Shown piece by piece: positions 22,826-33,665 of a DNA stretch of 64,000 nt; within the stretch, counting starts at the first letter, position 1, and each line of letters begins with the position of its first letter. Both the position numbers and the translations under genes were made by a program. Under the pieces are notes generated by a model. That model was not told the DNA's origin. It saw only the letters and a program-made list of their open reading frames with translations, and made no database searches. Location of the stretch: the NCBI GenBank assembly GCA_963920765.1, contig OY987242.1, forward strand, positions 21,290,002-21,354,001. The letters run 5' to 3'. Source of the stretch: Ulota crispa (Eukaryota > Streptophyta > Bryopsida > Orthotrichales > Orthotrichaceae).

Positions 22826-24665
22826 TTAACTCTTGAGCGCCCCAAAGATAATATACTGCATAGTTTGGGGAGAACTGATTTTTAGTTACAAGTTAGTCAA
22901 CCTTTCTTGAGAATTGATAAAATAAAATGAAAGTTGGCGGATTTGCTTCAGACCAAAAAGACATGGTTTCATGAAATCATGTGAGTTACAATTTTATCTT
23001 TAGAAAATCTAGCCAAAACTTGCACATGTAATGAGGAAATGGGTTGAATGAAATTTGAAATTATGGGAAATCAACCTATGAACTTTTCCATGGTAAGGAA
23101 ATTTTTTGACCTTCTACACAAAAATCAAATGTTTTTTAAACGTGCAAAAAGAACATCATCACTTCCCAAATGTCCAAACCATAGTATATTCTATCAAAAT
23201 CATGCCAAACCTAAAATTTACCTCACTCTTGCAAGCACTTACACGATGTCAAAGTTCAAAGAATAAAGAAAAGCAAGAAACAAGCCAGAGGTGGCTAGGT
23301 GGGTGAATGGGAGAGTGGGTGAGTAAGTGGGAGGGAGAGTGGGTGAGTAAGTGGGAGGGAGAGTGGGTGAGTAAGTGGGAGGGAGAGTGGGTGAGTAAGT
23401 GGGAGGGAGAGTGGGTGAGTAAGTGGGAGGGAGAGTGGGTGAGTAAGTGGGAGGGAGAGTGGGTGAGTAAGTGGGAGGGAGAGTGGGTGAGTAAGTGGGA
23501 GGGAGAGTGGGTGAGTAAGTGGGAGGGAGAGTGGGTGAGTAAGTGGGAGGGAGAGTGGGTGAGTAAGTGGGAGGGAGAGTGGGTGAGTAAGTGGGAGGGA
23601 GAGTGGGTGAGTAAGTGGGAGGGAGAGTGGGTGAGTAAGTGGGAGGGAGAGTGGGTGAGTAAGTGGGAGGGAGAGTGGGTGAGTAAGTGGGAGGGAGAGT
23701 GGGTGAGTAAGTGGGAGGGAGAGTGGGTGAGTAAGTGGGAGGGAGAGTGGGTGAGTAAGTGGGAGGGAGAGTGGGTGAGTAAGTGGGAGGGAGAGTGGGT
23801 GAGTAAGTGGGAGGGAGAGTGGGTGAGTAAGTGGGAGGGAGAGTGGGTGAGTAAGTGGGAGGGAGAGTGGGTGAGTAAGTGGGAGGGAGAGTGGGTGAGT
23901 AAGTGGGAGGGAGAGTGGGTGAGTAAGTGGGAGGGAGAGTGGGTGATGATTGACAGGATAAGAGATGCACTTGGTGCACCAATCCTTGGAGGACAAATGG
24001 AGCTCAAGTGTAAACCCTAGTTTTGGAAGCCCAAATCTTGACTCTCAACTCACATACTAACTAAACTCCAAAAAATGTGTGGACTTTCAATTTATAATCC
24101 AAAGTTTGCATTGGTTGGAGCTTGGGGGTAGCTTGATTGTTAAGTTGTTGTTGCCTTGGTCAATGCCTTGTTTTGCTATGTCATGCACATAGTAAGCAAA
24201 TGGTGGATCTTTTTGCAACATTTGTAAGAAGAAAAAAATTCAATATAATACATTGAAACTTGGATTTCAACCACACTAATTTTCTAAACTTAAGAAATCA
24301 ACTGAGTGAAAAAAAACAAAGGTCATTGGCTGACCAAAAAACACATGTCTAGGCTAGCTATGATTGATTTTAAAAAAAACCAAGTGGACCAAAGAAGATT
24401 AGGAAATGTACCAAGTTTTTTAAGAAACCTCCCAAACATTGGTATAATGTCTCTAGGGATTAGAAAATAGGGTCGTGGATTGTGCTAGTACAATGCACTG
24501 TAACTCGGATAGAGTGGTATGAGGGTGGCAAGGAGCCAGGTAATGGGGTTCTTATTGAGCATGATTGGTCTCACATGAGTTATCTTAGTTTTGTAAAAAC
24601 CATAGGCTTGTGAGTGTGAGTAGGTTTGCCTAAACTAGATTTTGAGCTGGACGCTCAAGAGTTAA
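22826..24665. mobile_element. TTAA-bounded element, 1.84 kb, carrying a minisatellite
   Basis: The left end is TTAACTCTTGAGCGCCCC. The right end read inward is TTAACTCTTGAGCGTCCAGC, so about 15 terminal bases match. The ends are close to those of 29718-30487 (TTAACCCCTGAGCGCCCC). The interior holds the 24-bp minisatellite at 23312-23944; without it the element would be about 1.2 kb. No transposase is visible. Confidence 0.65.
23312..23944 (+). repeat. Homogeneous 24-bp minisatellite, about 26 copies
   Basis: The unit GTGGGTGAGTAAGTGGGAGG plus GAGA repeats with no visible difference between copies. Its plus strand has no C at all and has three GGG runs per unit, so it could form G-quadruplexes. 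The period is a multiple of three, so stop-free frames appear in one plus and three minus phases; they encode only the repeat and are not called as genes. The uniformity points to recent expansion or strong homogenisation. Confidence 0.97.
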
Positions 24666-26524
24666 GCTTGAACTTTTACTATGCATGAAAGGAAGCACTA
24701 ACTTTTCATTGGTTGTTCACATAATTATCTTCTTAAAGATTGTTGTAGCACACATTGAGGAACATGGATAAACATTCCAATGTAGTTCCAATAAGATTTT
24801 GAGGGTTGTACATGCATTTTGTACCAACATATAGCTTTGCAAAAAAAAAACAATCATTTTCTTAGATGATTCATTTGGATGGATAGAGATGAGTCAGTTT
24901 GGTGAAATGCATACAAACACATAAAAATACATGTATTGATGGTACTTCGTGTCAAAAAATTCTATGAACAAAGACAATACTATTTTGTGAGCATAAAAGT
25001 ATGAGCCATGAATGGTGAACCAAGATTCTATGAGCAAGAATTGACTATAAACACAAAATCAAAGAAAAAATTAAAAAAGTAGTAAGTTTTTCAAGAGATG
25101 AAAGTTTAAATTGCACAATCATAGGACCTTATGTACTAGCACATTTTTTTCTTGTGGTATATTGTTAGATTGGCAATGTGTATGTGACAGGTTTGTACCA
25201 ATAGTGGCCGATCCTTCCATTTATTACACAATGAACTAGGGACACTAGAAATGTGGCTACAACTACTAACACCAAAAAAGACACTTTGCTATGTACAAGG
25301 TTACAAGTGAAATTTAGTTTTCCCACAAAAAAATCAAAACTCAAGGCTCATGGATCATAGTTCCCCTAATAATATAACATTCCCTAGTGATAATGTTTGA
25401 GAGACAACATACCAACTTTTTTGTGATATTTGATTGTCATGAATGCATGTGATTTGTCTACCTTGTGATGATTTTGGCAAAATATGTTTTTATGTTCTTC
25501 ACATGGTTTAATAAAAGATTATAAGAGTGTGAACTTTTCTAGTACTAATTGAATACATGTAGCATGCTTCTTCAATCATATGCTAACTTGCAATCCGTGT
25601 TTTTATTGAATCACCAATATCGGATATCAAAATCATTGATAAAAATATTTTAAATAGTAATGTACTTTGTAATAAACAACCTATGTTGAAAATTATTAAC
25701 TAGTCTGTAATAGATTAACTTATAAATATGTAAACATTGAATGTAGAGGTTCCTTACACACAAAACTCTTCCCAACGCTTTTATTCGTAAATTTACTCAT
25801 ACATTCATATGCACATGAATATGATAATTAGATAGGATCAACCTCCAATGAAATGCATCAAAATTAGATTTTACTTTTGTGAATTTATAGTGTCTGAGCA
25901 ACTAAAAATATCTCAAATAAGCATCCCATTAATACTTGACCGTGTACTGAAGTTGCTATTGTTTTGAATTGTACCAACATTTTTGTGCAATTTTATAAAA
26001 TGAATATCTATATTATTCTTTATTGCATTCATTTTATTTCCATTTCATTTTTTAAGAAAAAATTGAATTAATTTTTTGTTCAGCATTTGATAACCCCTCA
26101 TTTTCTCTTGGTGAAATTGTTTGAATATAAAACTATAATCATGGTTCGTCCAACTTTGCAGTTAGGTCTACAGTCCCAATTTTGCGAATACAACAAAGTT
26201 CTTGGAGGGGAAGGCATGCCAAGCACGTAGTAAAACAAAGAAGGTCTATTTTTTAGGACCTCCTCTATGTGGAATGTTAAGCCAAGAAAAAAGACAAACC
26301 AATGAGAAAAAAAAAGGAAAAATATGTTTTCCATGATCAGTAAATACAAATGTAAATTTTTGACATTTTAGTCATCTTAAGAAAACATCTATACTTTTTT
26401 ATCATTGCATTTTTTTTAATGAAAAAAATAACTAACCAATAAATTGATATGCATAGAAGGGTAGAATGATCTTCAATTGGTAAAAGTTTAATCCACTTGA
26501 CTTTGCATCAAACTCAGCTATTTG
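24666..26524. other. Intergenic, no feature supported
   Basis: AT-rich DNA with short homopolymers. Neither strand shows a convincing gene or element end. Confidence 0.5.
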
Positions 26525-26725
26525 GTCAAACTACAAGGAAACATGGTCAAATCTACAAAAAAGTTGACAAAAATTATGACCTAATTTACAGTACACTATA
26601 AATTAGGTCACAATTTTTGTCAACTTTTCTGTAAATTTGACCATGGTTTCCTTGTATTGTACACTAGGTCACAAATTTTAACTTTTTTGTAGATTTGACC
26701 ATGTTTCCTTGTAGTAACATCAAAT
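26525..26725. repeat. Imperfect long inverted repeat with partial third copy
   Basis: CAAGGAAACATGGTCAAATC near 26532 is mirrored by GACCATGGTTTCCTTGTA near 26638 and again by GACCATGTTTCCTTGTAG near 26696. The stretch AATTTACAGTACACTATAAATT is at the centre near 26582-26603. The first two arms could fold into a hairpin of about 60 bp, and the third arm looks like a local duplication of the second. Confidence 0.7.
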
Positions 26726-27789
26726 GCAATAATTCGTCTTTTGGGCCTTTGTGCAACTTGAATAAAAGTTTATGCACTTTTAGAACCCAAAAAAGTCTCA
26801 ATTCTAACTTGTCATAGGATTTTAAAATAGCTCCATACTTTTGTACGAGTCAAAACCAAAAATAAATAAAAAATATATCAAAACTTTCAAGAACAAATCT
26901 AGTATTACCACAATTCAAAATGAAAGTAGATTTATTAGCTTGAAAAATTTGTCATGTTACACCTATATGCACATAGATAAACATTTGGAAGAACGTACAC
27001 CTGAGGATGGATGTGAAATTTCACCAACTCTACATGATCTCCTCCATTGTTCCAAATGTAGTTTACATTTGTTGAAGCTTGTAGTTATGACCTCAACTTG
27101 CTAACCTCAAGACTTTTAAACACAAGAAAAAAGGCGTGTATTACTCTTATTTTAAAAAGTGCTTGAGACTGTTCGTGAAGCACTGTGGCACGAAGTTTGG
27201 TTCAAATTACCAGATTGCTACAACCGGGATTCCTTGTAATTAGCAGCCTACAGATACGTGTAAATTGTTAACCCATTGTTAAAATCATCTCTTTTGAACT
27301 AACCTGCTACTAGCAACTGTTACTCTTTCTCTGCTTCTAATGCAAATAGTTGAAATTGGCTGAAACTTAAGCTTATAGCTTTAATTTCTGTATCCACCAC
27401 CCCCTAAAGAGCTGGATTATGGGCAAAATAAAAACACAATCTTACTGCTGACGAGAGAGACATATCCAGAGACATGTCCTCCTCACCAAATACTGTAGGA
27501 AATGAATTCCCCTCCAACACTGTCATGACTTCTATCATCAAAATCAGTCACATCTTTTGAATAATTGTAATTAAACCTATTATATCGAGAGTTGGAGTAG
27601 GGGCAGTCCAGTCCTTCCATTCCATGTACAGAACTGTACAGTAACTCACATTAAGTTACATCCTTCACACAAGACTGTCTCCATCACAGGATGATTTGAT
27701 ATGTACCTCCACGCGCTTAACATGTCAATTTGCTACAATCGTAGGTTGCTTTTTTACATCATAGTTTGTAACAGGGGTTTATGGGAATA
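26726..27789. other. Intergenic, no feature supported
   Basis: AT-rich DNA; the short frame at 26841-27104 shows no recognisable domain. Confidence 0.45.
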
Positions 27790-28000
27790 ATGATCTATCT
27801 CTCCCCAATGCGGCTTTAGCATGATCTCTCCTTCCCTAATGCAGTTTTATTATGATCTATCCCTCCTCAATGCGGCTTTAGCATGATCTCTCCCTCCTCA
27901 ATGCAACTTTAGCATGATCTATCCCTCCCCAATGAGGCTTTAGCATGATCTCTCCCTCCTCAATGCAGCTTTAACATGATCTATCCCTCCCCCCTAGCCT
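27790..28000. repeat. 31-bp tandem repeat, about 6.5 copies
   Basis: The unit is ATGATCTATCCCTCCTCAAT plus GCGGCTTTAGC. Copies alternate between ATGATCTAT and ATGATCTCT starts, which suggests a 62-bp higher-order unit. Copies are contiguous with no spacers, so this is not a CRISPR array. Confidence 0.9.
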
Positions 28001-29717
28001 CATGTTTAGAATTCAAACTCTTAAACACCAAATCCACAAAAAATAAGACAATTATACAAAGAAGGGTTTCAAAAAAATGTTAATGAAGAAAACAAAATCC
28101 ACCTATGTTTTGCAAATATTATAATACACTTTTCTTGTGTACCTTTCTCATTGACAATATTCTTGTCCAAAAAAAGATGTGCTATTAGCAAAAAGTAAAG
28201 AAGAGGCTACCACTTTTTTCCACAACAAATGTTTAGGTTTCATGTTTTGTAGAATGTCATATGTAACAATAACATCATCATACTCAAGATTACCAATTAA
28301 CAAATTTTCCTTGGAGAAGATTGTGAAAAAACTTGATTGATTTTGACATTGATTTTTTGAAATAAGTTTGAGATTACATGCTATTTGAGTATGGTAACCT
28401 AGTTTTTGTATTTTTGCCTTTATGATGGAAAGTCTATAAGGAGTTTTGAGGTTGTCTTCCATGATTTGTTTTGAATTTCAAAACCTAATTTCATGATTGT
28501 TTGATTTTGTTGTTTTGATAGAAAAATTCACTTAATTGCCATGATAGTCAACAAGTTTGATCATCAACAGAAAGTGTAAATTGTGCAAAACATTGTGTAA
28601 TGTTGCTTCAAAGTAAGACTCTTGTGTATATATAGAATGAATAAGCTGAAGATTCAAGAGTACTACTTGTTCCAAGCAAAATTATCTTACTGTAAAACAA
28701 GGTTGAGAGTAGTTAATACTAAAAGGCTTAACATGGATGATTCCAATAATTTGGGACCTTTCTAAGATGTTTAGCTTAGTAATGATACATTCCTTACGTC
28801 AAATCTTTTTTTTAATAAATTAAAATATATAGAAATCACAAACATGCACATCAATTGTTTGGTAAAGCTAACATTCTATGACATTGTTATAAGAACTCAA
28901 GATAAAATTAGGGTGGACAATTGGGATTTGCCTAAGTTTTGAGATCATAATTGGATTTTTCATTAAGATGTTAAATTTCAAGCAATCCAGAAATAATAAA
29001 ATGACAAGCAAGGTTGAAGAATGAAATCTCTAAATTTGAGTTTCATGTCACTTTTGGAGTTTTTTATTACACTAGTTTTGGAAAACAAAACCCTAAGGTT
29101 GTTTGATCATAAACCATATGGAGGATATGGTATAGCTTGCCAAACATTGGTAAGGGATTTGTTTTCCTTGTAGTAAGTTTGAGTTTTCAGTGATTATTTG
29201 CACATTAATCTTATGTGTAAGAGAGTTTCTTCCTTTGACATCAACAACAATATCTAGACAATGTTTGAAACCAATTATTTTATTAGGCATACATTTGTTT
29301 GTTTTGCCATTGCAACATAATCTATGCTATTGATGATTATGAAGAGATGTTATTAGTGTCATCAAAAAACTTTGAATTGCTCATTGAAGTTTTCTATAAC
29401 TATCACTTAAAATGGATTGTATAAATCCCAATGAATTTTTGCCACCATTGTTCACAAAAAAAATGGAATAGGAAGCAACATGGTTTAAGTTCCTATGCAT
29501 ATTCAAAACTTGGAAAGCACTTAGTTTTGCAAGAATTTAATTTCCCCTTAAACAATCAAAAAAATGTAAAGATTTGTAAACATCATTCTCCAACTAACTT
29601 GAAGAACTATTCTAATATATCAAAGGACCTTGTGGATGTGCTTCAAAGGTTTTTTTTAAATTAAATTTTTGAAAGATCTAGATGTTTGGATTGCAAAATT
29701 AAAAACGATTCAATTGC
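28001..29717. other. Intergenic, no supported gene
   Basis: AT-rich DNA. Open frames at 28148-28462 (minus) and 29431-29664 (plus) have skewed, AT-driven composition and no motif I recognise. Confidence 0.4.
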
Positions 29718-30487
29718 TTAACCCCTGAGCGCCCCACATGCAAAAAATGGGGCGCCTAGGATTGAATTATCACCAAGAAAAGGTTGGACTTGGGAGGTAC
29801 CTTCAGAAAAAGGGACAAGGGGCTTAGGGTAGGGGGTAGTGATGCTGGGGAGTGGGTTTGAGGGGGACAATTGCTGTACCACGCTCACTAGGACCAAGGT
29901 GAGTAGCGGAGAATGGTGAAATTCCATGTTCAAGGAGTTTTTCTAAGTGAGGGGACCAAGACCACCGGAAGCAAACGTTGGGAATCCAAGTTGTCATGCC
30001 TTGCTAAGAGAGTACGGTCAAGTTTTGTGAGGGCTGCATGGACTTGTCAAGTCAAGTATGCAAACCTCTCGATCTCTTTCTTGCAAACCGCAACGACCAT
30101 TCTATGGTGAATGGTCTAGGGGAAAATATTGCAGCAGCAAAAAGCCTTGCAAATTTGCTGAGCCTCAGATGTCTCATGGTCCCACGTCCTCAGAAAATCC
30201 TAGTTCCTTCCTTTGTCTTGACCCCCTAGGGTAGCTCAACAAAATGCCCCCCTCCCCATAACACACCCTAATCTGCCATTCAACGGAGTGTTGACCACTA
30301 TAAACTTTCAATCAATGCGGTGGATCACTTTGAAATTTGTTTCATTTGGGGTGCCGTAAACCTCTATCTAGTTTTTAGCAATGGAATTGCACTGATTTGG
30401 CTTGTGAGGAAGCACTGACCCTTGGTCTGGACAGACCCCCTTAGAAGGGTGTAAACCCATGTTTTATCTTGGGCGCTCAAGGGTTAA
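29718..30487. mobile_element. TTAA-bounded element, 770 bp, GAGCGCCCC-type ends
   Basis: The left end is TTAACCCCTGAGCGCCCC and the right end is GGGCGCTCAAGGGTTAA. Just inside the left end, GCGCCCCACATG and ATGGGGCGCC can pair as a hairpin. The interior is less AT-rich than its surroundings and contains overlapping open frames without recognisable domains. Confidence 0.75.
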
Positions 30488-32150
30488 CATGTAGGTTGAG
30501 ATTTATAGCCTCTTCGTTTAAAATTTATTTTTAACATTGCAAACTTCTCCAAATTTTCCAAAAATATGAAGTTAATACCATGGAGGTGCCATTTTGTAAT
30601 ATCCCAAAGTTATGATAGATCAATAGTACATCTCATATCATTACAGGGTACTAGAAATTTGAGCATCTTGTTTTCCAAGTACATACATACATTGATAAGG
30701 TCTATTATATTAATTGCAAAGTGTCACAACCCTCTGTCACAAAATTGGTCACATTTTCATCCAATTATTTCATCTAGTTATCTTCATCCTATTATTCTCA
30801 TCTCTCCCATGTCTTTACTTTGCTTAATTGCAATCTAATTGCACCTAGGAGGTACAGTCCTATGAAGACATGTGTTCAAGGTCAAATTTTCCTATTCAAA
30901 TGGCTAAATCAATGGGCAACTGATAGGTTGGATTTAGTGATTAGGATATTCAATATGAAGCTCAAGAAATTACTTGATCGTCTTTTCAAGAAGTCAATGT
31001 ATGGGGTGGTAATTGGAAATGTTTGAACAATCAAGTTCCACCAATGTGGTTTGTCACATGTGCGCATACTCATTGTGACAGTAAAAGTGATTCTCATTGT
31101 GACAATAAAAGTGATTCTCATTGTGACAGTAAAAGTGATTCTCATTGTGACAGTAGAAGTGGATAAGGAGTTATGATTTGTGTTGATCAAATGATTTGTG
31201 TTGACAATATGATTACGATTTGTATACATCAAGTTTTGCTTAAACATAATCATCATTTTCATTAGATTTGTGTTGCCGTTGCATTGCAACTAGCTCCATT
31301 CTAGTATTACATAGATACACATATTGCCACATGTTTTTATTTTAAAGATTTGGTTAAATAATAATATGACACTCACTCTTTTCCTTCCAAAAATAATGAT
31401 TGTTGCCCAAATTAATATTAACTCTAGTTTGCAATGATATGAAATGTTCAAAATATGTTTCAAAATCAAAAGTGAAGCACATCCATGAATTGGACTATTC
31501 AAGTAATTATGATATACAACTCCTAAGATGCATGTTTTTTTGTTTATTTATTTAGTTATTTTGTATATGTGAGAAAAGAATTTGCAAAATAAGTGCTCAT
31601 TGCTCATATTTTGCACACTTAGTTACTTAGAGGATACAAAGAAGTGACTTGCTCAACAATTGGCTGTATGCAATTTGGACACCAAGCTAGAGTCCAAAGT
31701 GGTCTCATACACTAGGCTTTAGTCCCCTAAATTGATGCTTGAAGACCACCTTTTCCCACTAGTGTTGGGGTTCATGTAAAAAAAAGTCCTATATTCACTA
31801 ATAGTAGAGAGAATAACCAATGAAAAAGCCCATTTGTATCAAGGTGTGATATTTCACATGTTGACTTATTTCACATGGTGTCCAAAGTTTGTAATTGCTA
31901 AAATTCTAACTTTGACAATTGCAAAATATTTACCTTTTTATTTCTTCAAGAATTACCTATATTGAGTAAAGGTTTGAACTTGTGTGAGCACTTTCTATTC
32001 AGTATCACTTTGAGGGGTTTACCATGATAATTGGATTTTGTACAACTCTTGCACAACAACTTTTGAAATGAAAATAAGACATTACTTGGTCACACATTGT
32101 TGCATAGCTAGCCACAAGCAAATGCCTGCTAAACTTAATAAGAGCCAATA
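30488..32150. other. Intergenic with a small 24-bp tandem repeat at 31068-31162
   Basis: ATTCTCATTGTGACAGTAAA plus AGTG is repeated about four times with few changes. The remainder is AT-rich with no supported gene. Confidence 0.6.
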
Positions 32151-32184
32151 AAATGAGAAAGCCGCATATAAAAAGACCCAAAAA

Positions 32185-32210
32185 CTATATATATATATAT
32201 ATATATTCCC
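32185..32210. repeat. (TA)n microsatellite
   Basis: A TATATA run of about 22 bases lies at the edge of the GC-richer VIM upstream region. Confidence 0.8.
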
Positions 32211-32299
32211 TCTTTACTTCACTTTTCTACTACACACCTTCGACGGAACGACTGAAGTCTAAAGGTTTGAAACTTCGTCCGGTGGTAGTCCAGCCTTTC

Positions 32300-32650
32300 G
32301 TCGCTATTCTGTCCAATTTCGAATTACAATCACGAATTTCGGACGGAAACCCCTTCGCGTTCGTTTAATCCCAACGTACTTTCCCTCCGAATGGATGGAA
32401 GTGACGAAGCAATACATCCTATTTCAAATATCAAACCCCAGTCAGCGGAATTCCGACCGAGAACATTTCCTATTCGATCACCTCCACACGAACATTCCCT
32501 CTCACATAGATGAAAGCTTTGGAATGGAAAACATTCATCCATTCGCTTCCAATTTCAAATCCCAGAAGAGAATTCCAGACGAAAACCGTGGCCGTTCATT
32601 CAGCCCATCAATCGTTCCACTCGAGTGGATGAACATGAGTGGATGAAGGG
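32300..32650. repeat. Three diverged ~115-bp tandem repeats upstream of the VIM gene
   Basis: Each unit contains, in order, an ATTTC(A/G)AAT word, then GAATTCC(A/G)(G/A)AC or the related AATTTCGGACGG, then GAAAACC-like and CATTCCCTC/ACTTTCCCTC-like words, and ends near GGATGGAA or ATTCATCC. The units are strongly diverged. Two overlapping frames run through them but read as repeats and not as a known protein. Confidence 0.55.
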
Positions 32651-33665
32651 AAGTAGTAGGGCAATCCGACTTCCCGCCCTCCAGTTCTGTTCAAAAAACG
32701 AGAGCGCGGGTAGCCGAACGCAAAGCCCAGGCAGCGCCAGCGGGGCCTCGAGTGGGGGAACGAAGCAACAGTGCGGTGCCCTATGAGGCTCGGCCGCTGG
32801 GGAGCGTCATCGCTGACGTTGCTGCTGTGCTGCCGAGGCGGAGCCCGCAGTGAGGGGGACGAACAAGGCGACGGCTACGACGACGGCGACAACGACGACG
32901 AAGAGAGGCCGGAATTGAGGGACTTAGTAGTCGGCGAGCGATGCGGAGCCTCGACTGGGGGGCCTCTCCTCTGCCAAGGATCGCTACCCCGTACTCCTCA
33001 CTTGATATGCTCTCCGCTCTTTATGGATGCCAGTCATTTGCTCGGTCCAGGGGTACTAACGGGAGGAATGAGTGAGCGAGTGCTAGTTCAGAGCAATTCT
33101 TCCTTGTAAGTTACAGTGTGCTTCTTGTGTGAGAGACCTTTGAGGTGTCTGGTTGCGTAGGGTTTTGTGGAGAGTGTCTTTTGGTAATAAATTGCTTGGG
33201 AATGCGCTTTCTTAGAATTTCTGGATTCTTTTTCTTGTCAAGCGAGGGGTACGATGAGTCCTAGTGTTTCTGTTTTTTGAATAGTTCGGATTGTCTTTTG
33301 TTGAAGGAGATTTGAAGTTTCCGGTAGGTGAAGAAGTAGCACTAGTGTCTTGGATCTGATTGGGTGTTGCTGGGATAAACCGTACGAGAATGCGAGTTTT
33401 AGAGGTTCAGGAGTGAAGGGAGAGAGTCTTCTTGCTTGTGAAAGGGGGGATTTCTGAGCTTGTAGGTGCATTTGTCGGTGTTTTTATCGATTGGAGAGCT
33501 TGGGATAGCGAACGGAGAGGTGGTTTGGAGTTTGTAGTGTGATTGAAGAGCGCATTGGTTTTAGTCAGAGAGGGAAAAGTGCGCTCACGGAAAAAAGATG
33601 AGTTCGATTGCCATTGTCTGACACGGTAACTAGTGTCAAGAGCTGAAACGGTTGAGTTAGCGACA
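32651..33665 (+). promoter_or_regulatory. CpG-rich promoter / 5' leader of the VIM gene, probable leader intron
   Basis: From 32660 to 33110 the DNA is GC- and CpG-rich, with a GAC/GGC-rich tract near 32860-32900. A strong donor, CTTGTAAGTTA, lies at 33106/33107. It is followed by T-rich DNA up to the start codon, as expected for a first intron in the leader. The 112-codon frame at 32771-33109 ends at that donor and has no recognised domain; it could be an upstream frame. An in-frame TAA at 33627-33629 precedes the VIM start codon. Confidence 0.5.

Noticed and set aside
23239-24020. Frames of 233-252 codons on both strands
   Set aside because: The 24-bp unit is a multiple of three and stop-free in four phases; the peptides are pure repeats.
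27790-28000. CRISPR-like array
   Set aside because: The repeats are contiguous with no unique spacers, in a nuclear plant context.
32771-33109. 112-codon frame in the VIM leader as a separate gene
   Set aside because: It ends exactly at a splice donor, has repeat-driven Asp/Gly composition, and fits better as leader sequence or an upstream frame.
33633-33665. GTG start extending the VIM protein by 11 residues
   Set aside because: Not a normal plant start; the family begins close to the ATG at 33666 and an in-frame stop lies just upstream.
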